From assembly GCA_964371055.1 (NCBI GenBank), contig CAYJLF010000020.1:62001-126000 (forward strand): DNA of 64,000 nucleotides. The letters are read 5' to 3'. This document shows positions 42,893-50,866 of this stretch, one piece after another. The translations under genes were made by a program, and so were the position numbers. The stretch comes from CAYJLF01 sp964371055. Its GTDB lineage: Bacteria; Eisenbacteria; RBG-16-71-46; CAIMUX01. Position 1 is the stretch's first letter. Each line of letters opens with the position of its first letter. The notes beneath the pieces are model-generated. The model made no database searches. It was not told the DNA's origin and saw nothing but the letters and a program-made list of their open reading frames with translations.

Positions 42893-44041
42893 TCAGCTCC
42901 CCGCCGGGTCCGCGGATCCCATCCGCCGCAGCCAGCGAAAGTGCGAGGCGACGCCCGACCAGAACGTCCGGTGTTCGGCGTGGCGAAGTCCGAACTGCCG
43001 GCAGGTGCTCTCCACCAGCTCCGACAGGGCCGGGTAGTGGATGTGGCAAACCCGCGGGAGCAGATGGTGCTCGATCTGGAAGTTGAGGCCGCCCAGAAGC
43101 CAGGTCACCACGCGGTTGCGCCGGGCGAAATCGACCGTCGTCTCGACCTGGTGCACGGCCCATGAGGCTTCCATGCGCCCACCCTCCGCTTCGGGCAACG
43201 GGAACTCCGCCTGCTCCACGCAGTGGGCGAGCTGAAAGACGACCGCCAGGACGATCCCCAGCACGAAGGCGGAGACTCCGTAGAAGCAGACCACCACCCA
43301 CCAGGGATGGAAGAGCATCGGGATCCCGAAGGCCAGGGCGAGGAAGACGAGCTTGCCCAGCACGAAGGTCACCAGCGCCCACCCCTTCGGGCGCGGGAAT
43401 CGGTGCTCGTGGATCTTGCCGGTGATGACCTCCTGGAAGTCGTTGTAGAGCTGCCACTGGATCGCCATGAAGCCGTAGAACGGCCAGAGGTAGTAGTGCT
43501 GCCAGCGGTGGAATCCGTGTCGCTTCTGGTGTGGCGACAGCCGCCCCAGGATGCCCAGGTCGATGTCCGTGTCGTGGCCGGTGATGTTGGTGTAGGTGTG
43601 ATGGAGCACGACGTGCTTCCCGTGCCAGAGGTACGAGCTTGCGCCGAGGAGATCGAGCGACATCGCCATCAGCTTGTTCACCCACGGACGGCGCGAGAAG
43701 GCGTGGTGTCCGCCGTCGTGCTGGACATTGAGTCCGATCGCGGCCGCGGCCAGGCCGAGCAGGATGGCGAGGGGGAGGGCCTGCCACCAGGTCTCGGCCA
43801 CGAACACGAGCAGCAGATACGAGCCGAAGAAGGCCAGGAGGACCACCGCGGTCTTCAGGTATAGCTGCCAGCAGTCGCGCGGCGACTTCCCGGTGTCCGC
43901 GAAGTAGGCATCGACGCGCCGGCGCACCTCGTCCTGGAACGCCTTCTCCCGGGAATACTTCGGCAGGACGGGCCGGGACGCCGAGCGCGGGGGGGAAACC
44001 GCGGCTGCGCCCTCGACGGGCGCGGTTTGCTTGGAGCTCAT
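42893..44041 (-). CDS. Membrane fatty acid desaturase (linoleoyl-CoA/acyl-lipid type)
   Basis: A 382-residue integral membrane desaturase. The three His boxes that bind the di-iron centre are present: HDGGHH (about 107), HHTYTNITGHD with its HTYTN variant (about 147), and QIEHHLLP (about 323). Four transmembrane helices lie at about 62-105 and 205-265. It introduces a cis double bond into acyl chains using a ferredoxin or cytochrome b5-type donor. No fused cytochrome b5 domain is present, so a separate electron donor is needed. ATG 44041 has AAGGGAG upstream; the longer frame adds 11 unlikely residues. Confidence 0.93.
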   Translation of the reverse strand: MSSKQTAPVEGAAAVSPPRSASRPVLPKYSREKAFQDEVRRRVDAYFADTGKSPRDCWQLYLKTAVVLLAFFGSYLLLVFVAETWWQALPLAILLGLAAAAIGLNVQHDGGHHAFSRRPWVNKLMAMSLDLLGASSYLWHGKHVVLHHTYTNITGHDTDIDLGILGRLSPHQKRHGFHRWQHYYLWPFYGFMAIQWQLYNDFQEVITGKIHEHRFPRPKGWALVTFVLGKLVFLALAFGIPMLFHPWWVVVCFYGVSAFVLGIVLAVVFQLAHCVEQAEFPLPEAEGGRMEASWAVHQVETTVDFARRNRVVTWLLGGLNFQIEHHLLPRVCHIHYPALSELVESTCRQFGLRHAEHRTFWSGVASHFRWLRRMGSADPAGS

Positions 44042-44200
44042 GGCGATTCTCCCTTCCAGCGAGAACCACCCCACTGGTCTATAGTCTCATCCTGCGCCCT
44101 GAACGGGTTGGGGGCAAGCGATGCGTTCCCTCACGGAGAGCGGAGCGACCCTCTGTCCGCACGAACCACTCGAATGAAGACGCTCCGCCACCCCGCTTCT

Positions 44201-44650
44201 TCACGCGCCGAACTGTCTCAAGTGATGATCGATATGGCGCCAGTTGAGCCGGGCCCACTGCTCGGGACCCAGATTGCCCAGGAGCGGACTTCGACCCCAG
44301 ACCTGCTCAGGCCCGCGCGCGAAGCGCTCGACGTAGTCGTGAAGCGTGTCTCGATCCCGCTCGAAGTCGGCCGACGGATCGGTCCGAAAGAAGACCTCGG
44401 GCGCGTCGACCTTCCCCCTCGGCCAGGGAATCGGGGCGTCGATCACCATCCAGCGACCGAGCCGGGTCGAGAGGATGCCTGGCTGGAACTCCGATTCCGA
44501 CTCGCCGAAGGCGACTTTGAGCCCGTCGACGAGATGCACCACCATCCGATCGACGGTCAGGCGTCCCCAACGCGCACGGGCCTCGGGGCTCAGCCGCGCG
44601 ATCCGTGCGAGGACCTGCTCGCGGGCCTTCGGATCGAAGAGAGTCTGCAC
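44201..44650 (-). CDS. DUF1569/DinB-like protein
   Basis: A 149-residue four-helix-bundle protein. LARIARLSPEARARWGRLTV then DRMVVHLVDGLKVAFGE, and the ending WRHIDHHLRQFG, fit the DUF1569 branch of the DinB superfamily, whose spaced histidines bind a metal. Its substrate is unknown; thiol-dependent transferase activity is known for some DinB relatives. It begins with GTG at 44650, preceded by GGGAGGTGG. It stands alone between the desaturase and TrpB2. Confidence 0.82.
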   Translation of the reverse strand: MQTLFDPKAREQVLARIARLSPEARARWGRLTVDRMVVHLVDGLKVAFGESESEFQPGILSTRLGRWMVIDAPIPWPRGKVDAPEVFFRTDPSADFERDRDTLHDYVERFARGPEQVWGRSPLLGNLGPEQWARLNWRHIDHHLRQFGA

Positions 44651-44759
44651 GTGCCACCTCCCTACCCCAGGACCACCCCCGGGAACGGGGCAGTGTACAA
44701 CGCGGGGCGGCTGGTGACGACAGGGCGGCGCGAGGCCGACGCTTCGGCCCCGAAACGTT

Positions 44760-44795
44760 CACAGCCCGCCGGAGTCTAGCGCCGGACGGGCTGTG
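44760..44795. terminator. Strong hairpin downstream of trpB2
   Basis: CACAGCCCGCCGG at 44760-44772 pairs with CCGGACGGGCTGTG at 44782-44795 with one bulged A and a 9-base loop. It lies just past the minus-strand trpB2 stop (44815), so it is well placed to end that transcript. No T-run follows, as is common in GC-rich genomes. Confidence 0.6.
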
Positions 44796-44814
44796 GATAG
44801 GTACGATCCCGCGA

Positions 44815-46125
44815 CTACGCGTTCAGGTCCATCGTCCCGTTCAGGAACGCCTCATAGGCCGTGAGGTCGAAATGGCCGTGGCCCGAGAGATTGAAAAGGA
44901 TCACCTTCCTCTTCCCCGCCTCGCGCGCGGCCAGGGCGTGACGGATCGCGCTATGGATGGCGTGGGCTGACTCCGGGGCGGGAATCGTCCCCTCGCACCG
45001 GGCGAACTTGATCGCGCTCTCGAAGACCTCGCCCTGGTGGTAGGCCTCGGCCTCGATCGCGCCGGCCGCGAGCACATGGCTCACCAGGGGTGCAGATCCG
45101 TGATAGCGGAGACCGCCCGCGTGGACCGGAGGCGGGATGAACCGGTGTCCCAGCGTGTGCATGAGCAACAGCGGCGTCATCCCGATGACGTCGCCGAAAT
45201 CGTACTCCCGCTTCCCCACGGTCAGGCTGGCGCAGGCGCTCGGCTCGACCGCGATGACCCGGAGTTCCTTCCGTCCGTTCTTCAGTTTGTCGCGCAGGAA
45301 CGGGAAGGCCAGGCCGGCGAAGTTGCTGCCGCCGCCGTGACAGCCGATGATGATGTCCGGGTACTCGCCGGCCAGCTCCATCTGCTTTTTCGCTTCCTGC
45401 CCGATGACGGTCTGGTGCAGAAGCACGTGGTTCAACACGCTCCCCAGCGCGTACTTCGTGTCATCGCGGCCCGCGGCGTCTTCCACCGCCTCGGAGATGG
45501 CGATCCCGAGGCTGCCCGGGGAGTGGGGATCCTCGGCCAGGATCTGCCGTCCCGCCTCGGTCTCCTCGGAGGGGCTGGCGACGATCTCGGCGCCGTAGGT
45601 CCTCATCATGATCCGGCGGTACGGCTTCTGGTCGTAGCTCGCGCGGACCATGTAGACCTTGCAGGTCATCCCCATCAGCCGGCAGGCGCAGGAAAGGGCG
45701 CTCCCCCACTGCCCCGCGCCGGTTTCGGTGGCCAGGCGCTTCACACCCTCCTGCTTGTTCATGTACGCCTGAACCAGGGCGGTGTTCAGCTTGTGGCTCC
45801 CGACCGGGCTGACGTGTTCCGACTTGTAGTAGATGTGCGCCGGGGTATCGAGGAACTCCTCGAGCGCGCGCGCGCGAAAGACCGGGCTGGGGCGATAGAG
45901 CCGGTAGATGTCGCGCACCTCTCCCGGGATCTCGATCATCGGTTCCTGGGAGACCTCCTGCGCGATCAGTCCCATCGGAAAGATCGGCGCCAGGAGCTCG
46001 GGACCGATCGGCTCCCGCGTGACGGGATGGAGCGGCGGCGCGAGCGGGGTCGGCAGGTCGGGGGCGATGTTGTAGAAGTGGGTCGGGATCTCCGACTCCG
46101 GCAGCGTGATCTTCGTATCGGTCAT
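44815..46125 (-). CDS. trpB: Tryptophan synthase beta chain 2 (TrpB2-type)
   Basis: A 436-residue PLP enzyme of the TrpB2 group, which joins indole and serine to form tryptophan. VSPVGSHKLNTALVQAYMN (about 107) holds the Schiff-base lysine, ETGAGQWGSALSCACRLMGM (about 133) is the phosphate/active loop, and GCHGGGSNFAGLAFPF (about 238) the Gly-rich PLP loop. TrpB2 is usually longer than TrpB1 and carries RIMM-like N-terminal blocks, as here (YRRIMMRTYGAEIV). No trpA is near, which fits stand-alone TrpB2 used for indole salvage. ATG 46125 has AGGAG 6 bases upstream; the longer frame is unlikely. Confidence 0.93.
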   Translation of the reverse strand: MTDTKITLPESEIPTHFYNIAPDLPTPLAPPLHPVTREPIGPELLAPIFPMGLIAQEVSQEPMIEIPGEVRDIYRLYRPSPVFRARALEEFLDTPAHIYYKSEHVSPVGSHKLNTALVQAYMNKQEGVKRLATETGAGQWGSALSCACRLMGMTCKVYMVRASYDQKPYRRIMMRTYGAEIVASPSEETEAGRQILAEDPHSPGSLGIAISEAVEDAAGRDDTKYALGSVLNHVLLHQTVIGQEAKKQMELAGEYPDIIIGCHGGGSNFAGLAFPFLRDKLKNGRKELRVIAVEPSACASLTVGKREYDFGDVIGMTPLLLMHTLGHRFIPPPVHAGGLRYHGSAPLVSHVLAAGAIEAEAYHQGEVFESAIKFARCEGTIPAPESAHAIHSAIRHALAAREAGKRKVILFNLSGHGHFDLTAYEAFLNGTMDLNA

Positions 46126-46213
46126 GATGTTCTCCTGTCGGGGGTTGCGGCTCTGCTTCACCTGCTTGATCGGCATTTCCGGGGGCCCTGTTTAGGGTTA
46201 GAATGGCCCCGCC

Positions 46214-47209
46214 ATGCCCGCCAACCTGACCCCCCGGTATCAGGCCGCGGAGGAGCGGTATCGAGCCGCGCAGACGGCCGACGAGAAGATCGACGCCCTC
46301 CGCGAGATGCTGGCTGTCATCCCGAAGCACAAGGGGACGGAGAAGCTCCAGGCCGACCTGAAACGCCGGCTCTCGAAATACCAGGAGGAGCAGGAACACC
46401 ACCGCAGGAGCGCCGGGCGACGGCATGATCCGGGACACATCGCGCGGGAGGGAGCAGGGCAGATCGCGCTGATCGGGCCGCCCAACGCCGGCAAGTCATC
46501 CCTCCTGGCCGCGCTCACCCACGCGCATCCGGAGATTGCCGAGTATCCCTTCACGACGGGCGCTCCGATCCCGGGCATGATGCCCTTCGAGGACGCGCAG
46601 GTGCAGCTCGTCGACACGCCTCCCCTGGCGGGAGAACCGTTCGATCCGATTCTGATCAACATCGCGCGCAACGCCGACGGCACGATGCTTCTGCTCGATC
46701 CGTCCGCTCCCGAGGCACCGGAGCAGGCGGAGCAACTGCGGGCGTTCCTCGCCCGGGGCCGGGTCATTCCCCGAGGACGGCCGGTCCCTGAAGAACTCGC
46801 GATCAACGGCCGGGTCCAACCGGTTCTGCTCGTGCTGACGCACCGTGATCTCGATCCCGATCCGGAGATGGTGGACCTGCTTCGCGGCACCGTCGGAATC
46901 GATCTGCCCCACCACGCGATCTCGATCCCGCGCGGCGACGGACTCGAGCCGCTCAAGAGGGCGCTGTGGGATGCATTAGGCGTGATCCGTGTCTACACCA
47001 AGGAGCCGCACCATCCCCCCGACACCGATCGTCCCTTCGTCCTCAAACGGGGAGCGAACGTCATCGATCTCGCCCACCTGATCCACAAGGACATCGCCGC
47101 CACCTTCCGCTTCGCCCGCGTCTGGGGCTCGGCGAAGTTCGACGGCCAGCAGGTCGAGCGGGATCATCTCCTCGCAGACCGGGACGTCGTGGAAATCCAC
47201 GCGGGATAA
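46214..47209 (+). CDS. Obg-type GTPase with TGS domain (DRG/Rbg-like)
   Basis: A 331-residue GTPase resembling archaeal/eukaryotic DRG proteins. An N-terminal helical part (1-65) is followed by a G domain with G1 GPPNAGKSSLL (about 88), G2 FTTGAPIPGMMP, G3 LVDTPPLAG and G4 LTHRDLDPDP in place of NKxD. Threonine/histidine replaces the classical Asn-Lys, so base recognition may differ. The C-terminal TGS domain (about 258-331; IRVYTKEPHHPPD, then VLKRGANVIDLAHLIHKDIA) may bind RNA or ligand. It is divergent from trpB2 and convergent with the macro-domain gene. DRG proteins act in translation. Confidence 0.85.
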   Translation: MPANLTPRYQAAEERYRAAQTADEKIDALREMLAVIPKHKGTEKLQADLKRRLSKYQEEQEHHRRSAGRRHDPGHIAREGAGQIALIGPPNAGKSSLLAALTHAHPEIAEYPFTTGAPIPGMMPFEDAQVQLVDTPPLAGEPFDPILINIARNADGTMLLLDPSAPEAPEQAEQLRAFLARGRVIPRGRPVPEELAINGRVQPVLLVLTHRDLDPDPEMVDLLRGTVGIDLPHHAISIPRGDGLEPLKRALWDALGVIRVYTKEPHHPPDTDRPFVLKRGANVIDLAHLIHKDIAATFRFARVWGSAKFDGQQVERDHLLADRDVVEIHAG

Positions 47210-47224
47210 CGCGGCCGGACCCCG

Positions 47225-47782
47225 CTACGCCGCCCCCCCGAGGACCTTTTCCGCCACTTCCTCGAAGATCCCGAACGCCTCTTCGCCGAAGAGGACAAAG
47301 CGGACAGTGTGCAGGGAGGTGTCGGTGGCGAGGTGCTCGCGCGCGGTCGCGAGCGCGATCTCCGCCGCGTCGCGCATCGGGTAGCCATAGACTCCGGTCG
47401 AGAGCGAGGGGAAGGCGATGCTGCCGAGTTTTTCGCCGGCGGCCAGATCAAGGCTCGACCGATAGGCGGCCGCCAGCAACTCCGGCTCGCCGCGGAAGCC
47501 TCCGCTCCAGATCGGTCCGACGGCGTGAATGATCCAGGAGGCCGGCAGGTCGAAGCCGGGCGTCATCACGGCCGATCCCGTGGGGCATTGGCCGATCATC
47601 CGGCAGGCGGCCTGGAGTCGCTCCCACCCGGCGGCCTGGTGGATCGCGCCGTCGACGCCTCCGCCGCCCGCGAGAGCCCGATTGGCCGCATTGACCACGA
47701 CATCGACCTGCTGCTGGACGATGTTCCCCTCGACCAGCTCGATCCGGGCGGATCCGACGGCAAAGGCGCGGGTCTTTCCCAT
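47225..47782 (-). CDS. Macro-domain protein (O-acetyl-ADP-ribose deacetylase type)
   Basis: A 185-residue single macro domain that should bind ADP-ribose and remove acetyl or ADP-ribose groups. Family motifs are VVNAANRALAGGGGVDGAIH (about 29-48), the pyrophosphate loop, and FPSLSTGVYGYPMRDAAEIA (about 130-149). The VVNAANRALAGGGGVDGAIH block is the MacroD/YmdB version with catalytic Asn and Asp. ATG 47782 has GGAGG 8 bases upstream. It is convergent with the GTPase gene, 15 bp apart, and is followed upstream by a small membrane protein gene on the same strand. Confidence 0.93.
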   Translation of the reverse strand: MGKTRAFAVGSARIELVEGNIVQQQVDVVVNAANRALAGGGGVDGAIHQAAGWERLQAACRMIGQCPTGSAVMTPGFDLPASWIIHAVGPIWSGGFRGEPELLAAAYRSSLDLAAGEKLGSIAFPSLSTGVYGYPMRDAAEIALATAREHLATDTSLHTVRFVLFGEEAFGIFEEVAEKVLGGAA

Positions 47783-47839
47783 CGCAGAACCTCCACCCAA
47801 TCGGCGCCCGGACCGGGGCCGACCGGAGTCTCCATCCTG

Positions 47840-48202
47840 CTAGTCCCGCTTCTTCTCCCGGGCGTCATGCACGAGCCAGTTGAGAATCGCCGACACCACG
47901 GCCAGCACGACCGCGCCCAGCAGGGCCGAGACGATGCTGTCGACGTGAAAACCCGGCACGATCTTCGACGCCAGGCCGAGCATTCCGGCATTGAGCACGA
48001 AGGTGAAGAGCCCGAGCGTCAGAAGGTTGATCGGCAGGGTCAGAAGCCAGAGCACCGGCCGGACCACCGCATTCAGGATTCCGAGAACGAGCGCTGTCAG
48101 GAGGAGCGGGCCGATGCCATCCGCATGCACTCCTCTGACGATCAGCGTCATCAATCCGAGCGAAGCCGCGCTCAGCAGAAACCGTAAGATCAGTCCGCCC
48201 AT
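47840..48202 (-). CDS. Small membrane protein of the PF04020 (phage holin IV/YvlD-like) family
   Basis: A 120-residue protein with four hydrophobic helices: residues about 4-22, 31-48, 52-75 and 85-108. LGILNAVVRPVLWLLTLPIN and LGLFTFVLNAGMLGLASKIV are the family core. Despite the phage-holin name this family is chromosomal and widespread; its function is unknown. AAGGAGG lies 8 bases before ATG 48202. It lies 57 bp upstream of the macro-domain gene on the same strand, so the two may share a transcript. Confidence 0.9.
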   Translation of the reverse strand: MGGLILRFLLSAASLGLMTLIVRGVHADGIGPLLLTALVLGILNAVVRPVLWLLTLPINLLTLGLFTFVLNAGMLGLASKIVPGFHVDSIVSALLGAVVLAVVSAILNWLVHDAREKKRD

Positions 48203-48307
48203 GAGGCACCCTCCTTGGCCCGGCGCATGGTAGCAGAGCCGGGGGGACTACGGCCAGCGCCGGATCGTGGAGAGAACCCCGCCGGAGGAGGCTCGAGAGC
48301 GCCGACC

Positions 48308-50428
48308 TCAGGGGACGTCGGACAGGGAGAGGTTCCAGCGGCGCGCCAACTCCCGCGTCTGCGCCTCGAGACGGCGGTAGCGCTCTTCGCCCGGATCGAC
48401 GCTGATCGCTCGTCGCGCGAGTTGGAGGGCCGCGGCCAGATCTCGCGCGGCGTCGTCTCGCTTCCCGCGGGTGACGGACTCCTCCGCCCGGTAGAGTAGC
48501 GCGGTGGCGAGATTGTTCGCGGTCACAGGATCACGCGGCGCTCTCTCCTGCGCGCGGGAGAACGCCTCGATCGCCATCTCCCAGCGCCCTGCGGAGAGAG
48601 CGATGGCGCCCAACGACAGAAACGGCGTGGGATCGGCTGGGAGCAGATCCGCCGCACGCAGGTAGGCGTCCACGGCCCCCGCGGTATCTCGAACCGCCAG
48701 GGAGGCGTCCCCCTGCAGGATCGAAGCGGCGCCGTTCGAGGGATCGTCTCGCAGGATCGCCGCGACCTGTTCGAGCGCGCGCGGAGCCTCCCCTTCGCGC
48801 AAAAGCCGCCGGACCGCGCCGAGGTCGCCGGCTCTTTCCCCCAGGTCGAAGATGATGTACGGACCCCGCTGCCAGACCACGCGCGCCTCGCGCCCGATCG
48901 CCGCTCGGTTGGCGTGCAGCGAATCAGGGCTCCCCGCCGGCAGGTAGGTCTCGCGTCCGGTCGCGACCAGATAGCGCATCCCCAGCCGTCGCCATCCGTC
49001 CGGAGCGTGACGCCCCAACAGATCGGTCCCGAAGACCTCGGCTTCGGTGGGAGGAATCCACGGACCGCCGTACTCGACCGCCACGGCCCCGCCGTCGACC
49101 AGGATCCGCTGGAGTTCCGCGCTCATCTCGACCCGAGGGTCGGGACGCATCCGGCCCGCCATCGACCGACCGAGCGGAAGCAACCCGGGCAGCACCACGA
49201 GCGCAAGCAGCAGAGGAACCGCCGCGGAGAGCCCCACGCCCCGACGCGGCCCGCGGACCCGCCACCTCGTCTCCACTTGCGCGACGAGCGCGGTCCACCC
49301 CACCGCGGCCAGCACGCAGAGCGCCGGCCAGACCGGCAGGAGGTAGCGCGCGTAGACGGTCTTCCAGGTCGCGAGCTGCACGAGGTAGAGCCCGCACCAC
49401 GCGCCGAGCAGGAGGACGCCGCGCGGGCGAGGACCGGCCCCCCCCTCGGCCGCCGGCGCGGATCGACTCCCGCGCGATGCCGCCCAGAGGATCGCCGCGA
49501 CCAGGCCCAAAAGCGGCAGGATTCCCAGGTCCCGCCACAGAGTCGAGGCGATCACGCCGAATCCGCCCTCCCCGATCGCGATTCCTTCGCCGAAGTGCGC
49601 GGTCCCGCCACGCATGTGCGAGGCCTCGTAGGTGAAATCGCGGAAGAACGCGCGCGGGGTGAGCAGGATGAACGGGTTCAGCGCCACGAAGAGCCCCGCC
49701 GTCCACGGAAGGAGACGCAGCCAGAGGCGATTCCACGAGCGACGGTCGTGCCCTTCCGGTGGAAAGAGCAGTCCCAGCGGCCAGAGATAGAGCCCGATGC
49801 CTCCTGAGTACTTGAAGGCCGCGGCCAGGCCCAGAGCGATGCCCGTGCGGCGGGGAGTCGCACCGCCCAGGAGGTCGGCAAGGAACCAGGCGAGGAAGGC
49901 CGCGCAGGCGATGTCGGTCGTCACGAGCGCGGAGTTCGCCGCGTGCAGAGCGCTCAACGCCACGAGGAGACCAGCCACCCAGGCCGTCCGCTCACCGGCG
50001 AGAGCACGGCCGAGGCGGTAGCTCCACCAGACGGTGAGCGTCCCCAGGATCGCCGACACCAACCGGCCGAGGATGTAGAGCAAAGACACGCCGCGCGTCG
50101 GAAACTTGTAGACGATCCCGCCGCCGGGCGGCCGCGGGTACGTTCCCGCGGCCAGGGAGGTCAGACCTGCCTTCAGGCCGGGCCAGGCGCCCAGGAGCGT
50201 GCCGAAGAGGAGCGCAACGCCGAAGAGCGCCGCCAGGAGGTAAACCATCCCGCCGGGATAGTGGAAGAACCTCGGATCGAGCGAGCCCTCGGAGAAGACC
50301 CAGACGGCGAGGTTGACGAGGGTCGGCTCATCCCAATGAAAAACGAACGGCAGGCTGGTCCGGATCCCCGGAAGGCGCACGGCCAGCGCCAGAGCCAAGA
50401 GCAGTCCCAGCCATATCCTCTGGGGCAT
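48308..50428 (-). CDS. GT-C-type membrane glycosyltransferase with C-terminal TPR domain
   Basis: A 706-residue protein. About ten to twelve transmembrane helices cover the first 420 residues, with an early acidic motif FHWDEPTLVNLAVW (about 28) typical of GT-C (PMT/ArnT-like) enzymes that use lipid-phosphate sugars. A periplasmic part (about 425-520) is followed by TPRs at about 530-690: the AVRRLLREGEAPRALEQVAA stretch, AVDAYLRAADLLPADPTPF, and EMAIEAFSRAQERAPRDPV. Its acceptor and donor are unknown. The start at 50428 gives a normal first helix; the longer frame is an artefact. DUF5989 and an SGNH/TPR gene lie directly upstream. Confidence 0.85.
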   Translation of the reverse strand: MPQRIWLGLLLALALAVRLPGIRTSLPFVFHWDEPTLVNLAVWVFSEGSLDPRFFHYPGGMVYLLAALFGVALLFGTLLGAWPGLKAGLTSLAAGTYPRPPGGGIVYKFPTRGVSLLYILGRLVSAILGTLTVWWSYRLGRALAGERTAWVAGLLVALSALHAANSALVTTDIACAAFLAWFLADLLGGATPRRTGIALGLAAAFKYSGGIGLYLWPLGLLFPPEGHDRRSWNRLWLRLLPWTAGLFVALNPFILLTPRAFFRDFTYEASHMRGGTAHFGEGIAIGEGGFGVIASTLWRDLGILPLLGLVAAILWAASRGSRSAPAAEGGAGPRPRGVLLLGAWCGLYLVQLATWKTVYARYLLPVWPALCVLAAVGWTALVAQVETRWRVRGPRRGVGLSAAVPLLLALVVLPGLLPLGRSMAGRMRPDPRVEMSAELQRILVDGGAVAVEYGGPWIPPTEAEVFGTDLLGRHAPDGWRRLGMRYLVATGRETYLPAGSPDSLHANRAAIGREARVVWQRGPYIIFDLGERAGDLGAVRRLLREGEAPRALEQVAAILRDDPSNGAASILQGDASLAVRDTAGAVDAYLRAADLLPADPTPFLSLGAIALSAGRWEMAIEAFSRAQERAPRDPVTANNLATALLYRAEESVTRGKRDDAARDLAAALQLARRAISVDPGEERYRRLEAQTRELARRWNLSLSDVP

Positions 50429-50478
50429 CCGCGAAGGTCGGTCCCGCCGCACGCGTGGTCGTCTCCGCCCGCGGCCGG

Positions 50479-50637
50479 CTAGAAGAGGGCGTAGATGAAA
50501 GGTGCGATCGCCTTGCCCTGCACCGCGACCATGAGCACTCCCATCAGGACCAGCACCACGATCAGTGGCGCCAGCCACCACCGCTTCCCCTCCCGCAGGA
50601 AGAGGAACAGCTCCTTGAACAGGCTCAACCGACTCAC
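50479..50637 (-). CDS. DUF5989 small membrane protein
   Basis: A 52-residue protein (VSRLSLFKELFLFLREGKRW then a hydrophobic helix WLAPLIVVLVLMGVLMVAVQ) that matches the short DUF5989 family. Members are about 50 residues with an amphipathic start and one helix, and are often found near SGNH hydrolases and acyltransferase-like genes for surface polysaccharide or lipid modification. The GTG start at 50637 has GGGAGGG about 9 bases upstream. It lies 50 bp before the GT-C/TPR gene on the same strand and diverges from the SGNH/TPR gene. The function is unknown. Confidence 0.78.
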   Translation of the reverse strand: MSRLSLFKELFLFLREGKRWWLAPLIVVLVLMGVLMVAVQGKAIAPFIYALF

Positions 50638-50866
50638 GCGTGAGACCCTCCCGCCCGGTTCGCGGTCGATGCCGCCCTCGACCGATGGGACCACCCGCGG
50701 CACCCAAAACCGCGCCCTCTCAGTATCGGACACTCCGGCGCGAATGCCAAGCGGCGCCGCGCGAAGCCGATGCGCCGTCTGGCGGTCGGCGACGGGACGA
50801 CGCGACATGGACAGCCGAGCGGATCGGTTGATAGACTCCGGCGTCCGGACACCGGGAGGGTGAGTG